From an uncultured Clostridium sp. (GTDB lineage Bacteria; Bacillota; Clostridia; TANB77; CAG-508), in assembly GCA_946497905.1 (NCBI GenBank), contig CAMMMI010000003.1:1-35670 (forward strand): a stretch of 35,670 nucleotides of DNA, given 5' to 3'. Position numbers and translations under genes: made by a program. Below the pieces are notes generated by a model that was not told the origin of the DNA, did not search any database, and saw nothing but the letters and a program-made list of their open reading frames with translations. Numbering within the stretch: position 1 is the first letter of the stretch; each line of letters opens with the position of its first letter. Shown here in pieces: positions 23,130 through 31,300 of this stretch.

Positions 23130-23572
23130 TATTCAGACACCTCAACTTTGAAGTGTTGTAGATTTCCTTTTCTGTTATCTGCTACACTTATAATTTGGAA
23201 TAATTTATGTTCTTTTTTTATTTCAGTCATATCAAACTCTAGGTCACATTTGCCATCTACTATATAGTCTCCTTCCATTAAAGTCCATGCGTGGTCTACT
23301 AATTTAGAATTTAGTGTAAAATTAAGGATTGAGTTATATTTATCTAATGATTTATTATCAATATAACTATTTAAAGCTAATTGGCTGTTAATTAAAGCTA
23401 TTTTTGTTGGAATCACTATACTTGCACTTCCTGCTACTTCTTCTCCATTTGAATTTATAACAATTTTTCTAGTTTTCCTAACATATACTTTGTCAATAAC
23501 TGTTCTTTGAAAACTTTCATCTTCTTTTTGGTTATAAATAGTTACAGTGTCTTTAAAAAATCTATCGTTCAT
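23129..23572 (-). CDS. Phage minor structural protein (147 aa)
   Basis: MNDRFFKDTVTIYNQKEDES, later IVIPTKIALINSQLALNSYI and WTLMEGDYIVDGKCDLEFD. Beta-rich; the fixed order (after the gp6-like connector, before the gp10-like protein) points to a head-closure role like SPP1 gp16. Family assignment by context. Confidence 0.65.
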   Translation of the reverse strand: MNDRFFKDTVTIYNQKEDESFQRTVIDKVYVRKTRKIVINSNGEEVAGSASIVIPTKIALINSQLALNSYIDNKSLDKYNSILNFTLNSKLVDHAWTLMEGDYIVDGKCDLEFDMTEIKKEHKLFQIISVADNRKGNLQHFKVEVSE

Positions 23573-23953
23573 TTAGCACACCCCACAATATAGTAATGGA
23601 TTTCCATCAATACCGATTACATTCCATAAATATTGTTTTAATGTAGAATATTTTTTATCTTCATAATCAGTTTTGATTTCTTCGGGTGTAGAATAACTTT
23701 CACTCCAACCTTCAATATTTTGCGATTTTAAGTTTCCTATTTCATTCAGTTTTGTATTTTCTTCATTGATTAAATCAATAATTAAGCAAGTAGTATACTT
23801 AACTTGCTCTGGAATATTATTTTCATCAATTCTTCCAAAAGTTTTGTAGCTAATATAGTTACTTGCTTTTATATTTAAATTATCGAAGTCATCAGGCACG
23901 TTATCTTTACCTAACAATTCTTTATATTCTGTTTCTGTTATGTATTTAAGCAT
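23573..23953 (-). CDS. Head-tail connector, gp6-like (126 aa)
   Basis: MLKYITETEYKELLGKDNVP, helical, directly downstream of the capsid gene, where adaptor proteins of the gp6/gp15 type lie. Ends in a Cys pair (LLYCGVC). Confidence 0.68.
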   Translation of the reverse strand: MLKYITETEYKELLGKDNVPDDFDNLNIKASNYISYKTFGRIDENNIPEQVKYTTCLIIDLINEENTKLNEIGNLKSQNIEGWSESYSTPEEIKTDYEDKKYSTLKQYLWNVIGIDGNPLLYCGVC

Positions 23954-23968
23954 ACCTTATTCCTCCTA

Positions 23969-25066
23969 CTAGGCAAAATCTACTAATAAATCTGAATCTA
24001 ATTCTTTTATTCCATATATAATATCGAATGAGATTTTGTCTGTTTTTGTTTTTGAGTCATAATCAAATACAACTCTTACAGCTAGTCCATTAGCACTTGC
24101 AACAGCTGATTTTGCAGCACCTTGTGGTAATTCCAATTGTCTTGTTACTAAGGCTAAACCATTTCTATGGAAGCCTAGAGAATGAGCTTTGTTTATTATT
24201 ACTGCATCTGTAGCTTCTGTTATAGCAAATGGTATTTTTTCAGTAACTTTTAAAGTTCCTGCTCCACTTGATAATGTTAAATCTTCAGAACATTCAAATA
24301 AATATCCATTAACAATTAATTTGTCTCCTTTTTTGATTGTTCCTGTTGCTGCAGTACCATTTGAAACAGTAAATTTAGTATCTCCTTTTGTACAAGTTAC
24401 TTTATATGCTGTTGCTGTACCTGCTGTTGCAGAATTGTTTTGAGGTGCATTTTGAGACATGAAAGTATTCATTGTATATACTTTTCCAATTTCAGCTTCT
24501 TTTAGTGCTTCTGAGTCTCCTTTATAGCAAACCTTTGCAAAATTATCTAAAGTATTGTATTTGTATAAAGTATCTACAGCTAATACTAAATTTCTTAAAT
24601 TATCTCTAGGGGCTTTCTTATTATCTAGTGCTTTTGCTACATTTGCTATATCTACTATTGTTGGTGTATTAGATACCGCTACCTTTGAGCCTGCTTTTTC
24701 AATACCTACAGTTAATAAATCTGTATCTACAGCTTGTGCAATTGATGTTAAAGCAGGTTTTACTACTTGCTCGCTAAAATCTTTTATATCAAGTGTCATT
24801 TCTTTTGAAGTTACAGGAATTGTTACATCTCTGTATCTGTCCATTTTTACTGGAACTGACCCTTCAGAAATTTCTTGTTCTTCTGTTTCTCCTATGAAAT
24901 TTTTTGCTACAAATTTTGCAGGTTTTCTTACTGTTATAGTATCTCCTACATGTACAAATTCTTTTGAATAGTCTCTATGTACTAAATTAGCCATAGTTAA
25001 ATTTGATTCTAATACCATTAAAGCTTCATTCGCTATGATTTGTGGTGTTAATACTGTATTTCCCAT
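23969..25066 (-). CDS. Major capsid protein, P22 coat-like (365 aa)
   Basis: MGNTVLTPQIIANEALMVLE, VHRDYSKEFVHVGDTITVRK, VPVKMDRYRDVTIPVTSKEM, LDIKDFSEQVVKPALTSIAQ: the P22 gene 5-type coat family (HK97 fold) seen in many Firmicute phages. A beta-rich insertion of about 60 residues (VTCTKGDTKFTVSNGTAATG) resembles a surface domain. No frame disturbance. Confidence 0.9.
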   Translation of the reverse strand: MGNTVLTPQIIANEALMVLESNLTMANLVHRDYSKEFVHVGDTITVRKPAKFVAKNFIGETEEQEISEGSVPVKMDRYRDVTIPVTSKEMTLDIKDFSEQVVKPALTSIAQAVDTDLLTVGIEKAGSKVAVSNTPTIVDIANVAKALDNKKAPRDNLRNLVLAVDTLYKYNTLDNFAKVCYKGDSEALKEAEIGKVYTMNTFMSQNAPQNNSATAGTATAYKVTCTKGDTKFTVSNGTAATGTIKKGDKLIVNGYLFECSEDLTLSSGAGTLKVTEKIPFAITEATDAVIINKAHSLGFHRNGLALVTRQLELPQGAAKSAVASANGLAVRVVFDYDSKTKTDKISFDIIYGIKELDSDLLVDFA

Positions 25067-25085
25067 AATTTAATTCCTTCTTTCT

Positions 25086-25634
25086 TTAATTATTTTGTTT
25101 TCTCCATTGTTTATAAGTGTTATAATCCATTTTTTCAGGATCTCCACTTATTTTATTTTCTGTTCCTGGAGTAGAAGCAGAAAAAGTTGGTAAAGGTTTT
25201 TCGTTTTCAAACAAATAATCATGACTTTCTTTTAAAGAGTTTATTTGTTCTTCTAATCCTTCAACAATTTCATAATTGTCATTAAATTTTACCTTTTCCA
25301 TATCTAGCATTTTATTGATTATGCTAGTATCTTTAGCTTTGTAATTTGCTAATGCTTTTTCTAAAGCATTTTGTTTTTTAAATTCTTCGATTTCTTTAGA
25401 ACCTTCTGCTTTTCCTAATTCGAATTGTTCTTTTTTTATAGCTTCGACGTCCACTTTTTCAAGTTCAGCTATTTTATTGTTTTTTTCTGCAATTGTAGTA
25501 TCTTTAACATTTACTTGTTCTGTTAAATCATCTACTTTTGCTTTTAATGCTGTTGTATCTTTACCTGCTTCAGCCATTATTTTTTCAACAACATCTGCTT
25601 CAAGTCCTAAATCTTCTAAAAATTTTCTTTTCAT
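25086..25634 (-). CDS. GP20-family capsid scaffolding protein (182 aa)
   Basis: MKRKFLEDLGLEADVVEKIM, then a long coiled coil (about 25-85, VDDLTEQVNVKDTTIAEKNN) and a C-terminal tail ending MDYNTYKQWRKQNN. GP20 scaffolds guide procapsid assembly and precede the coat gene, as here. Preceded by an unusual 140-base leader. Confidence 0.88.
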   Translation of the reverse strand: MKRKFLEDLGLEADVVEKIMAEAGKDTTALKAKVDDLTEQVNVKDTTIAEKNNKIAELEKVDVEAIKKEQFELGKAEGSKEIEEFKKQNALEKALANYKAKDTSIINKMLDMEKVKFNDNYEIVEGLEEQINSLKESHDYLFENEKPLPTFSASTPGTENKISGDPEKMDYNTYKQWRKQNN

Positions 25635-25755
25635 ATTCTTTTCCTTTCCCTACTACGAACTTTTACGTGTTTTTCGTTCACGGTGTAGTCTTGTACTTAT
25701 TCACGACTTACAAGTAGTCGAAATTTATAGTTTAATGTCATCTCGGACATATAAA
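25635..25755 (-). promoter_or_regulatory. Possible structured leader RNA before scaffold and capsid genes
   Basis: In a phage operon with nearly no gaps, about 120 bases precede the scaffold gene and have higher GC and more pairing than the surroundings. On the minus strand: CGACT ACTTGTA AGTCG; CTTGTA able to pair with a later TACAAG; and CTAC-GAAC pairing with GTTC-GTAG around a loop that can also form CGTG/CACG. No reading frame of note. Candidate cis-acting RNA (translation control of abundant head proteins); no family recognised. Confidence 0.4.
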
Positions 25756-25781
25756 AAGACAGCTGTTAGACTGTCTTAAAT
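25756..25781 (-). terminator. Intrinsic terminator after the minor capsid gene
   Basis: Minus strand: AAGACAG TCTAACAG CTGTCTT then TTTAT, beginning at the stop codon. Splits the packaging/portal genes from the scaffold/capsid genes. Confidence 0.7.
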
Positions 25782-26913
25782 AACTAATCTACTATAATCT
25801 TTTCTAAGTCCTGTTTGGTCTAAGAAATTATTTAAAATATCATTATGTTCTTTTTGTCTTGCTTGTATATTTTTTATTTCTGTTTTCACTTCTTCAATAT
25901 TTATATCTTTATTTTTACTTGTTAATAATTTTTGTTGTGCAACTAATTCTTTTTTATCTTGTCTTATTGCTCTTTCTATTTTTCTTTGTTCCTGTGTTGC
26001 ATCATACATGCTTATTTTCTTTCCATTGTATGTTACCTTTTCATTTTTCCACTTATTGAGTTCTTTTTGTGTATAAGCTCTTGTAGAGCCTTTATAATAT
26101 GGATACCAATCATGTCTACAATTTACTCCTTTAAATCCTGTTGCTTCTCCATATCCTATATCATCTTTTGATAAATAACCTTTTTGACCACTTAAAGATA
26201 TTATTTTCCCTTGCCATTCTGCGTGACTAGGTCTTGCTCCCGAATGTGCTGTTATCTCCATTAAATCCCAGCCAAGTTCATTTGCTCTTGTTTCTTGTAA
26301 TTGCCCACAAGTTTGATTAACAGATGTAACAATATTCATTCTTACTGCACTTTCAATACTTCTTTTTGCCCCGACTTGGATATTCTATTAATGTTCCTTG
26401 TTGTGCTATCTTTCTTAATGCATCTATAAATGATTGTGTATAGCTTTTTACTCCTGTACTAACTTCTAAGTATGCCATATCAATTGCATTTTTAAATTGT
26501 GTTTGTGCTGTATTTGCTGTTGTCATACATAAGTTTTGTAAATTTCCTGCTGTTTTTACTATAGTTGCATTCATTATTTGTTTAATGCTTTCACTTTGAT
26601 TTAAGGGCACTGGATTCAATCCTGCTTCTTTATATATCTTGTCATCAAATTTTAAGCTTTTTTCTCCTGCCTCATAAAATATTTTATTTACTTCTTCTAC
26701 TGTTGTATCATTGTATTCTGCAACTAATCTTATAATGTCTTGATATAAAAATCCCATTTCTTGAGCTATTCTTAAACTATTTGTTACTACTGTATTCGCA
26801 TACCCATAATTTGCTATTCTTCTTGCTATTTCTTCTATTATTTGTAACTCTAAGTTCTGATATATTCCTATTGCTTGTTTTTCTATTTTTATAAAATCTT
26901 GTTCAGTTAGCAT
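25776..26913 (-). CDS. Minor capsid protein (Phage_min_cap2), 378 aa when read with +1 frameshift at CGG codon 181
   Basis: Internal head protein lying after the portal gene. The first part (MLTEQDFIKIEKQAIGIYQN to QQGTLIEYPS) is helical. The zero frame then reads CGG and ends six codons later (186 aa). Skipping the C gives YPSGAKRSIESAVRMNIVTS and continues VNQTCGQLQETRANELGWDL, EITAHSGARPSHAEWQGKII and GVNCRHDWYPYY, the conserved second half of the family. The family reads YPSG-x-R...VExAVRRxVxTGVNQTxG here, so both the join and the Gly are as expected. The second half has no good separate RBS at 26339. Starts 11 bases inside the preceding small gene. Confidence 0.92.
26371..26373 (-). other. 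CGG +1 frameshift site in minor capsid gene
   Basis: Codons AGT CGG GGC; skipping the C gives AGT GGG GCA AAA, that is PSGAKRSIE. The zero frame stops at TGA after five more sense codons. Confidence 0.93.
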
Positions 26914-27088
26914 TATTTAACCTTTCTATTTCTTCATAAAAAATAACACCTGACGGAGAACTGATACTTAACGCACAGTCAACTGGATTTCTTGATATTA
27001 TTAAATTTTTATTTTTATCATATCTATAAATAAATCCTTTATATTCTTTCATTTTTAATGCTTTATACAAAATAAAGCTAATTATCAT
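26903..27088 (-). CDS. Small phage protein between portal and minor capsid (61 aa)
   Basis: MIISFILYKALKMKEYKGFI, then YRYDKNKNLIISRNPVDCAL. AGGA six bases before ATG 27088, nine bases after the portal stop; overlaps the next gene. No known domain. A start at the internal Met13 has no RBS. Confidence 0.6.
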   Translation of the reverse strand: MIISFILYKALKMKEYKGFIYRYDKNKNLIISRNPVDCALSISSPSGVIFYEEIERLNNAN

Positions 27089-27096
27089 TTCTATTC

Positions 27097-28521
27097 CTAA
27101 TCTATATTTTCATTAAATCCAAAAGCTTCTTGATTACTCATTTTTTCTTTTTGTATTTGTTGCATTTCTTCTAATGCTTGTTCTTCTGTTAGTCCATATC
27201 TAAACATTATGTATTTTAATTTACTTCTTAATCCTGCACTTACTTCTTGCATTTGCAATACTTGTTCTTTCTCTGTATCCATTAATATGCTATCTCCCCA
27301 TTCAAAACTTGCTTGATACATTCCGACTGGTGCTAAATTATACAAAGTAGTTAATACATCTATTGCATAAAGTAAATCTTCTAAAGCATCTTGTAAATTC
27401 TCTTGCATCCTTGATACGGCTGTAAAACTTCTTTGTTTACTAGCTTTTATCTCGGTCGCAGTTTTATCTGAATATGTAGGCTCTGATAAAGTCCCATAAG
27501 CTAACATACAGTTAAACTCTATTCTTTCTAGCACTTTATTCAACCCTCTCCAAAATGCTTCATCTCGAACTTCTGGACTATAATCGTGAAATAAGTCTTC
27601 TCCATTTGCTTTAGAAACATCTACCGCTCTAAATAGTCTATCTTTTAATTTTGGAATTTCCCATAAACTTATTCCATTTTTATGTCTTTGTCTTAGTGCT
27701 TCTGTGCTTGCATATATTGCTTTTTCCGAAGCTTCGTATTCCCACATTGTTCTACCATATTGAATATCTGCATCTTTTATTAAATTTTCTGCTCTTGCAT
27801 ATACTGCTATCCCTAAAGGTGATTTAGTATCTATATTGTTTGCCATAGGTGGCTTATAATATGCAAATAATGGTTTTTCTATATTATTTATTTCAGTTTT
27901 TTCTTGAATGTTTCTCCATTCTTCTATTTGCTTTAAAGGTATTTCATCTCCTAAGTCATCTTCATCTTTGCTTTTAAAAGCTTTATTTATAATAAAATAA
28001 TTGTTTCCTTGTAAAGTGTGATATTCTAGCCTTGTAAATATGTCTTCTCCTCTTGTTTTCTGACTAACAAAAACAGCTCCTGTTATTTTGCCTGTATCAT
28101 CATATTCAATAGGAAAAAAATATCCTTGCTGTATAAATTCAACAAAGATATTATTGTTTTTTACATATGGTTTTAATATTAAGCCTCCTCTTGCATTTCC
28201 GTGTTCAAGATTATTAGGTAATTCTTTTATTGCTAAATCATATATGTTCTTTATATATGATGCTCTTGCTCCCCCTGTTATGTTGGAATTAAACTCTGCC
28301 ATAGTTAATCTAACAAATTCATTAGCTATTGCTGATGGTAGTTCCAAACTTTTTATATCATCATTTATCCAAGGAGCTTCATTTTTATACATTTGTCCCC
28401 ATTCTTGTATTTTAATTTCCATTTCTGATGATACTGCTATATCTATATTTAAAGCATCTTCTATATTATTTTTACTAAACATTTTTCTTATCGCTCCTCT
28501 TATCCAACTAAATATATTCAT
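27097..28521 (-). CDS. Phage portal protein, SPP1 gp6-like (474 aa)
   Basis: Dodecameric DNA-entry ring of the capsid. MNIFSWIRGAIRKMFSKNN, EWGQMYKNEAPWINDDIKSL, LFAYYKPPMANNIDTKSPLG and the C-terminal EPTYSDKTATEIKASKQRSF are typical of portals of this group. ATG 28521 shares a base with the terminase stop (TAATG); an upstream ATG-like start at 28542 is less likely. Confidence 0.9.
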   Translation of the reverse strand: MNIFSWIRGAIRKMFSKNNIEDALNIDIAVSSEMEIKIQEWGQMYKNEAPWINDDIKSLELPSAIANEFVRLTMAEFNSNITGGARASYIKNIYDLAIKELPNNLEHGNARGGLILKPYVKNNNIFVEFIQQGYFFPIEYDDTGKITGAVFVSQKTRGEDIFTRLEYHTLQGNNYFIINKAFKSKDEDDLGDEIPLKQIEEWRNIQEKTEINNIEKPLFAYYKPPMANNIDTKSPLGIAVYARAENLIKDADIQYGRTMWEYEASEKAIYASTEALRQRHKNGISLWEIPKLKDRLFRAVDVSKANGEDLFHDYSPEVRDEAFWRGLNKVLERIEFNCMLAYGTLSEPTYSDKTATEIKASKQRSFTAVSRMQENLQDALEDLLYAIDVLTTLYNLAPVGMYQASFEWGDSILMDTEKEQVLQMQEVSAGLRSKLKYIMFRYGLTEEQALEEMQQIQKEKMSNQEAFGFNENID

Positions 28522-30119
28522 TATTGTCCCTTTCTTCTCCAAATTTCTTCAAGTGCATATCTTACAGCATCTATATGATGATTATTTTTATCTGGATAAC
28601 CTGTTACTACATTTCCATCTTTGTCTTTTTCTAGTTCATAGCTTTCAAATTCTTCTCTTGTCTTTGGACATCTAACTGGATCTATAACTATTTTATTTAA
28701 AGTAGATAACCATTTCATACTGTACTCAACACTCCCTGGTCCTTTTATTGCTCCTCTTATATATGCTCCATAAGATTTGTAATCTTCTATAGATTTTCTT
28801 TCTGCTGAATCTGCTGTTATGTAATCATCCTCTGTAACACCTTTTTCTTTCAATGCTTCCCAACTTGCTTTATTACTCATTTTATTAGCGTGAAATTCAT
28901 CAAATATATATAGTGTTCTTCTAGCCATATCAAAATACATATCATTATATGCAAATGGATCAGGATACCAGCCCCAATCAATTCCTTTATATAACCTATC
29001 AAAATATGATATTTCTTCGTCTGTTATTTCTCTTATTTCCAAGTTTTCAAATACATTTGTTCCGTCTCCTGTTTCTAGTCCTAAATATTCATTTTCATAT
29101 ATTTTCGGATTAGTTTCTTTTATATATTCTGCTTCATCAATAAAAGCCTGCCCTAACCATTCTTTAGGAGCAGACCTGTAATCTGACAAATGTACTAATC
29201 TATTCTTTTTAGGTATTCTTTTTTCTTTATTTACAAAATGTTGTTTACTTGGTGGTGTATTATATACGTATAATTGTATAAAATCTTCTCCACCTCTTAC
29301 TATTGATTGATTTATTTTTCTTACTGTTGCCATTCCTTGTATTTGGTCAAATTCTTCATATAAAACTATACCAATATACATTCCTTTTGGTGGTTTAATT
29401 GATTTTATCTTTCCTGCATCATCAGTTCCTCTAAAATATATCTTTTGTCCAGTAGGGATTTTTGTTACTTCCATTGGGCTTACTTTAAATTCATAATTGT
29501 CTTGTAATCCTACAAATGTTTCAGAAAATTGCGATATTGTCCACTCAGTTTGAGCATAAACACTATCTCTAAGAGTGTTAGTGTATCTTCTTATGATAAT
29601 TGCACACATTTTAGGGTTGTTTTCTAGTAAATCTATTAAAACTTCATTTGCGAAAGTTGATTTTATGCTTCCTCTTCCACCTTCTAACCAATATTCCAAA
29701 TGCTCTCTATTTAATATATCTCTATAAACACCTATGAAGGCAGGAGGTATATCTTTAGCAGGTATTGATACTTTATAGTGCTCAAGTTCTTCTTTTTCTT
29801 CTTCGGCTCCTATATATTCTCCAGATGTATCTCTTACAAATTTTGCACTATCTAGATTTCCAGCTAATGCTTTTTTTACTTGATTTATTAGTATTCCTGT
29901 TTGTAATGTTAAGTCCTCATCTTCTAATCCTAATTGTTTTAATTCTTCTTTTCCTTCACAATCAGGCATATCTAAGCTTAAAAGCATTTTCATTGTTTCT
30001 TTCATTGCCTTTTTTTGTCTTCTTGTTTCTCCTGACTTTTGACCACCTTTTTTTCCTTTTTCTCTCGCTTCGTTCTCGCTTCGTTTATTAAAAGGTATTA
30101 AATTTTGCTCATTAGCCAT
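28521..30119 (-). CDS. Terminase: small-subunit-like domain fused to large subunit (532 aa)
   Basis: Residues about 1-105 match stand-alone small terminase-type proteins of clostridial phages (KGGQKSGETRRQKKAMKETM, then SLDMPDCEGKEELKQLGLED and AKFVRDTSGEYIG). Residues about 125-532 are the large subunit: adenine region FIGVYRDILN, Walker A GGRGSIKS (147-154), Walker B IVLYEEFD, and the RNase H-like nuclease with GIDWGWYPDPFAY and HHIDAVRYALE. It recognises, cuts and pumps DNA. The frame is continuous, so the fusion is real and does not depend on CGG. No separate small terminase is seen nearby. Confidence 0.88.
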   Translation of the reverse strand: MANEQNLIPFNKRSENEAREKGKKGGQKSGETRRQKKAMKETMKMLLSLDMPDCEGKEELKQLGLEDEDLTLQTGILINQVKKALAGNLDSAKFVRDTSGEYIGAEEEKEELEHYKVSIPAKDIPPAFIGVYRDILNREHLEYWLEGGRGSIKSTFANEVLIDLLENNPKMCAIIIRRYTNTLRDSVYAQTEWTISQFSETFVGLQDNYEFKVSPMEVTKIPTGQKIYFRGTDDAGKIKSIKPPKGMYIGIVLYEEFDQIQGMATVRKINQSIVRGGEDFIQLYVYNTPPSKQHFVNKEKRIPKKNRLVHLSDYRSAPKEWLGQAFIDEAEYIKETNPKIYENEYLGLETGDGTNVFENLEIREITDEEISYFDRLYKGIDWGWYPDPFAYNDMYFDMARRTLYIFDEFHANKMSNKASWEALKEKGVTEDDYITADSAERKSIEDYKSYGAYIRGAIKGPGSVEYSMKWLSTLNKIVIDPVRCPKTREEFESYELEKDKDGNVVTGYPDKNNHHIDAVRYALEEIWRRKGQ

Positions 30120-30129
30120 CAACCTCCAC

Positions 30130-30270
30130 CTACTTTTTTTGCTCCTGTTCTAGTATTTTCTTGATAAACAGATATATTATATAAATAGCTAAAATCGCTA
30201 ATACTATTGCAATTGCTCCTAAAATAATAATTCCTATAACACCTAAAATATTTAATAGAATTTCTAACAT
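30130..30270 (-). CDS. Single-TM small protein upstream of terminase (46 aa)
   Basis: MLEILLNILGVIGIIILGAI then AIVLAILAIYIIYLFIKKIL and a charged end. One long hydrophobic segment. ATG overlaps the stop of the Cys-rich gene upstream (ATGTTAG) and its own stop overlaps the terminase RBS region. Unknown function. Confidence 0.65.
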   Translation of the reverse strand: MLEILLNILGVIGIIILGAIAIVLAILAIYIIYLFIKKILEQEQKK

Positions 30271-30419
30271 TCTTCTCTATTCCTTTCATAAAACATGCAC
30301 TTAGTTTGCACAATATTATTTATAATTGATATTCTAATATCACATAAATCGCTTTTTCTGTTCTTGCAGTTCTTGCAATGTTCTTTTATATATTTTTCAT
30401 ATCTTTCTTGATTTGTCAT
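30264..30419 (-). CDS. Cys-rich small protein (51 aa)
   Basis: MTNQERYEKYIKEHCKNCKN, RKSDLCDIRI and TKCMFYERNREEC: six Cys including HCKNC, a probable zinc site. AGAGGTG before the ATG. First gene after the tRNA; it is translationally linked with the next gene. Confidence 0.65.
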   Translation of the reverse strand: MTNQERYEKYIKEHCKNCKNRKSDLCDIRISIINNIVQTKCMFYERNREEC

Positions 30420-30434
30420 ATGTTACACCTCTTT

Positions 30435-30509
30435 TGGAGCTTTCTGTAAGACTCGAACTTACTATTGTAGTTTACAAGACTACTGTTTTACCTGTTAAAC
30501 TAAGAAAGC
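30435..30509 (-). tRNA. tRNA-Thr (UGU) with encoded CCA, inside the phage late region
   Basis: All four stems fold on the minus strand: acceptor GCTTTCT/AGAAAGC; D stem GTTT/AAAC with a short loop containing GG; anticodon stem GTAGT/ACTAC with the seven-base loop CTTGTAA (anticodon TGT); variable loop AATA; T stem GTAAG/CTTAC with loop TTCGAGT; discriminator T then CCA. G1-C72 and C2-G71 fit bacterial tRNA-Thr identity. 75 bases, same strand as the phage genes, between the late regulator and the terminase. Confidence 0.92.
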
Positions 30510-30517
30510 GTATTAAA

Positions 30518-30548
30518 AAGAGTAAACATTGAATCAACGTCTACTCTT
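30518..30548 (-). terminator. Hairpin just upstream of the tRNA
   Basis: Minus strand: AAGAGTAGAC / GTTTACTCTT (10 pairs with one G-T), 11-base loop, then TTTAAT. Ends 8 bases before the tRNA. Acts as terminator of the early/middle transcript or as a processing signal. The stretch 30549-30674 before it holds no gene or signal I can support. Confidence 0.6.
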
Positions 30549-30674
30549 CTTTTATATATTTAAATTAAATAAAGATTAAGGGGATTAACCTTTTTCATTT
30601 TATTTACAACTTTGGATTTTGTATTTTTCAGATACAATTGCTATTATAATTAAAACATATATTTAAGGGAGTTT

Positions 30675-31103
30675 TCAGTAACTTTTGGGGAAAATTATTT
30701 TTTTGCATTCTTCATCAAACTTATTTAATGCAATTTTATTTGTTTTTTTAGTATATTCATAATTATAATGCATTTCGCTTGCAACTCTTACTAACTTTTT
30801 CCCTTGTATATAATATTTAAATAATATATTTCTATATGGAAATTCCATTTTATTTATTATTTCAACTATTTTCTTTTGTTTTTCTTGTTCTTCTAGTACT
30901 TTATTCATTAATTCATTAAAACAATCCATCAATTCTGACAACTTTTCTGCTTCGTTGTCATATGTAACTTTAGTACTTTTGGGCATATCTGATAAAGTGC
31001 TATTTAATCTATTTATTGTTTCTTTTTGTGCTTCTATGTAATTCATTTGGTCTTTTATCCATATTTGATTATATTTGTAATTTTTAAGGTCTTCTCTATT
31101 CAT
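30675..31103 (-). CDS. DUF1492-type phage late transcription regulator (142 aa)
   Basis: Helical, with an N-terminal coiled coil (NYIEAQKETINRLNSTLSDM) and a C-terminal sigma-factor-like HTH (FPYRNILFKYYIQGKKLVRV, ASEMHYNYEYTKKTNKIALN). DUF1492/ArpU-RinA-type proteins lie just before the packaging genes and turn on late transcription. ATG 31103 has GGAGGTACAA. Overlaps the preceding gene by 8 bases. Confidence 0.8.
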   Translation of the reverse strand: MNREDLKNYKYNQIWIKDQMNYIEAQKETINRLNSTLSDMPKSTKVTYDNEAEKLSELMDCFNELMNKVLEEQEKQKKIVEIINKMEFPYRNILFKYYIQGKKLVRVASEMHYNYEYTKKTNKIALNKFDEECKKIIFPKSY

Positions 31104-31296
31104 TTGTACCTCCATTTCTTTTACTTTTCAATTTATTAACAACTTTTTCTAAATGCTTATTTTCTGATGATAATTCTACAACTAGTCTTTTTAGACCTGC
31201 ATTTTCTGTTTCTAACAATTCTATTTGCTTTTCTCTTTCATGTATCATTAATAATATTAGTATATCTTCTTTATCTTGTGTTTCTTTTAATTGCAT
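31096..31296 (-). CDS. Coiled-coil small phage protein (66 aa)
   Basis: MQLKETQDKEDILILLMIHE followed by a continuous heptad pattern and a basic end (KLKSKRNGGTNE). ATG 31296 with AAGTGA upstream; a TTG 33 bases earlier is possible. Unknown function. Confidence 0.6.
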   Translation of the reverse strand: MQLKETQDKEDILILLMIHEREKQIELLETENAGLKRLVVELSSENKHLEKVVNKLKSKRNGGTNE

Positions 31297-31300
31297 AGTA

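Noticed and set aside
1431..26373. Five pseudogenes or random sequencing errors
   Set aside because: Every break has the same form (zero-frame CGG, C skipped gives Gly) in five unrelated genes, and no other in-frame CGG exists. Independent errors would hit varied sites, mostly homopolymers.
1431..26373. CGG simply reassigned to another amino acid or to stop
   Set aside because: Reading CGG as any single amino acid leaves the frame wrong and premature stops follow; only a +1 change restores the proteins.
30130..30313. 64-aa frame starting MCKLSACF overlapping the terminase leader
   Set aside because: It overlaps two better genes (51-aa Cys-rich, 46-aa membrane protein) that have ribosome sites and coupled starts and stops; it is a shadow frame.
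30435..30509. The phage tRNA as the CGG-decoding frameshift tRNA
   Set aside because: Its anticodon loop has the normal seven bases (CTTGTAA, anticodon UGU) and fits Thr codons, not CGG or CGGN.
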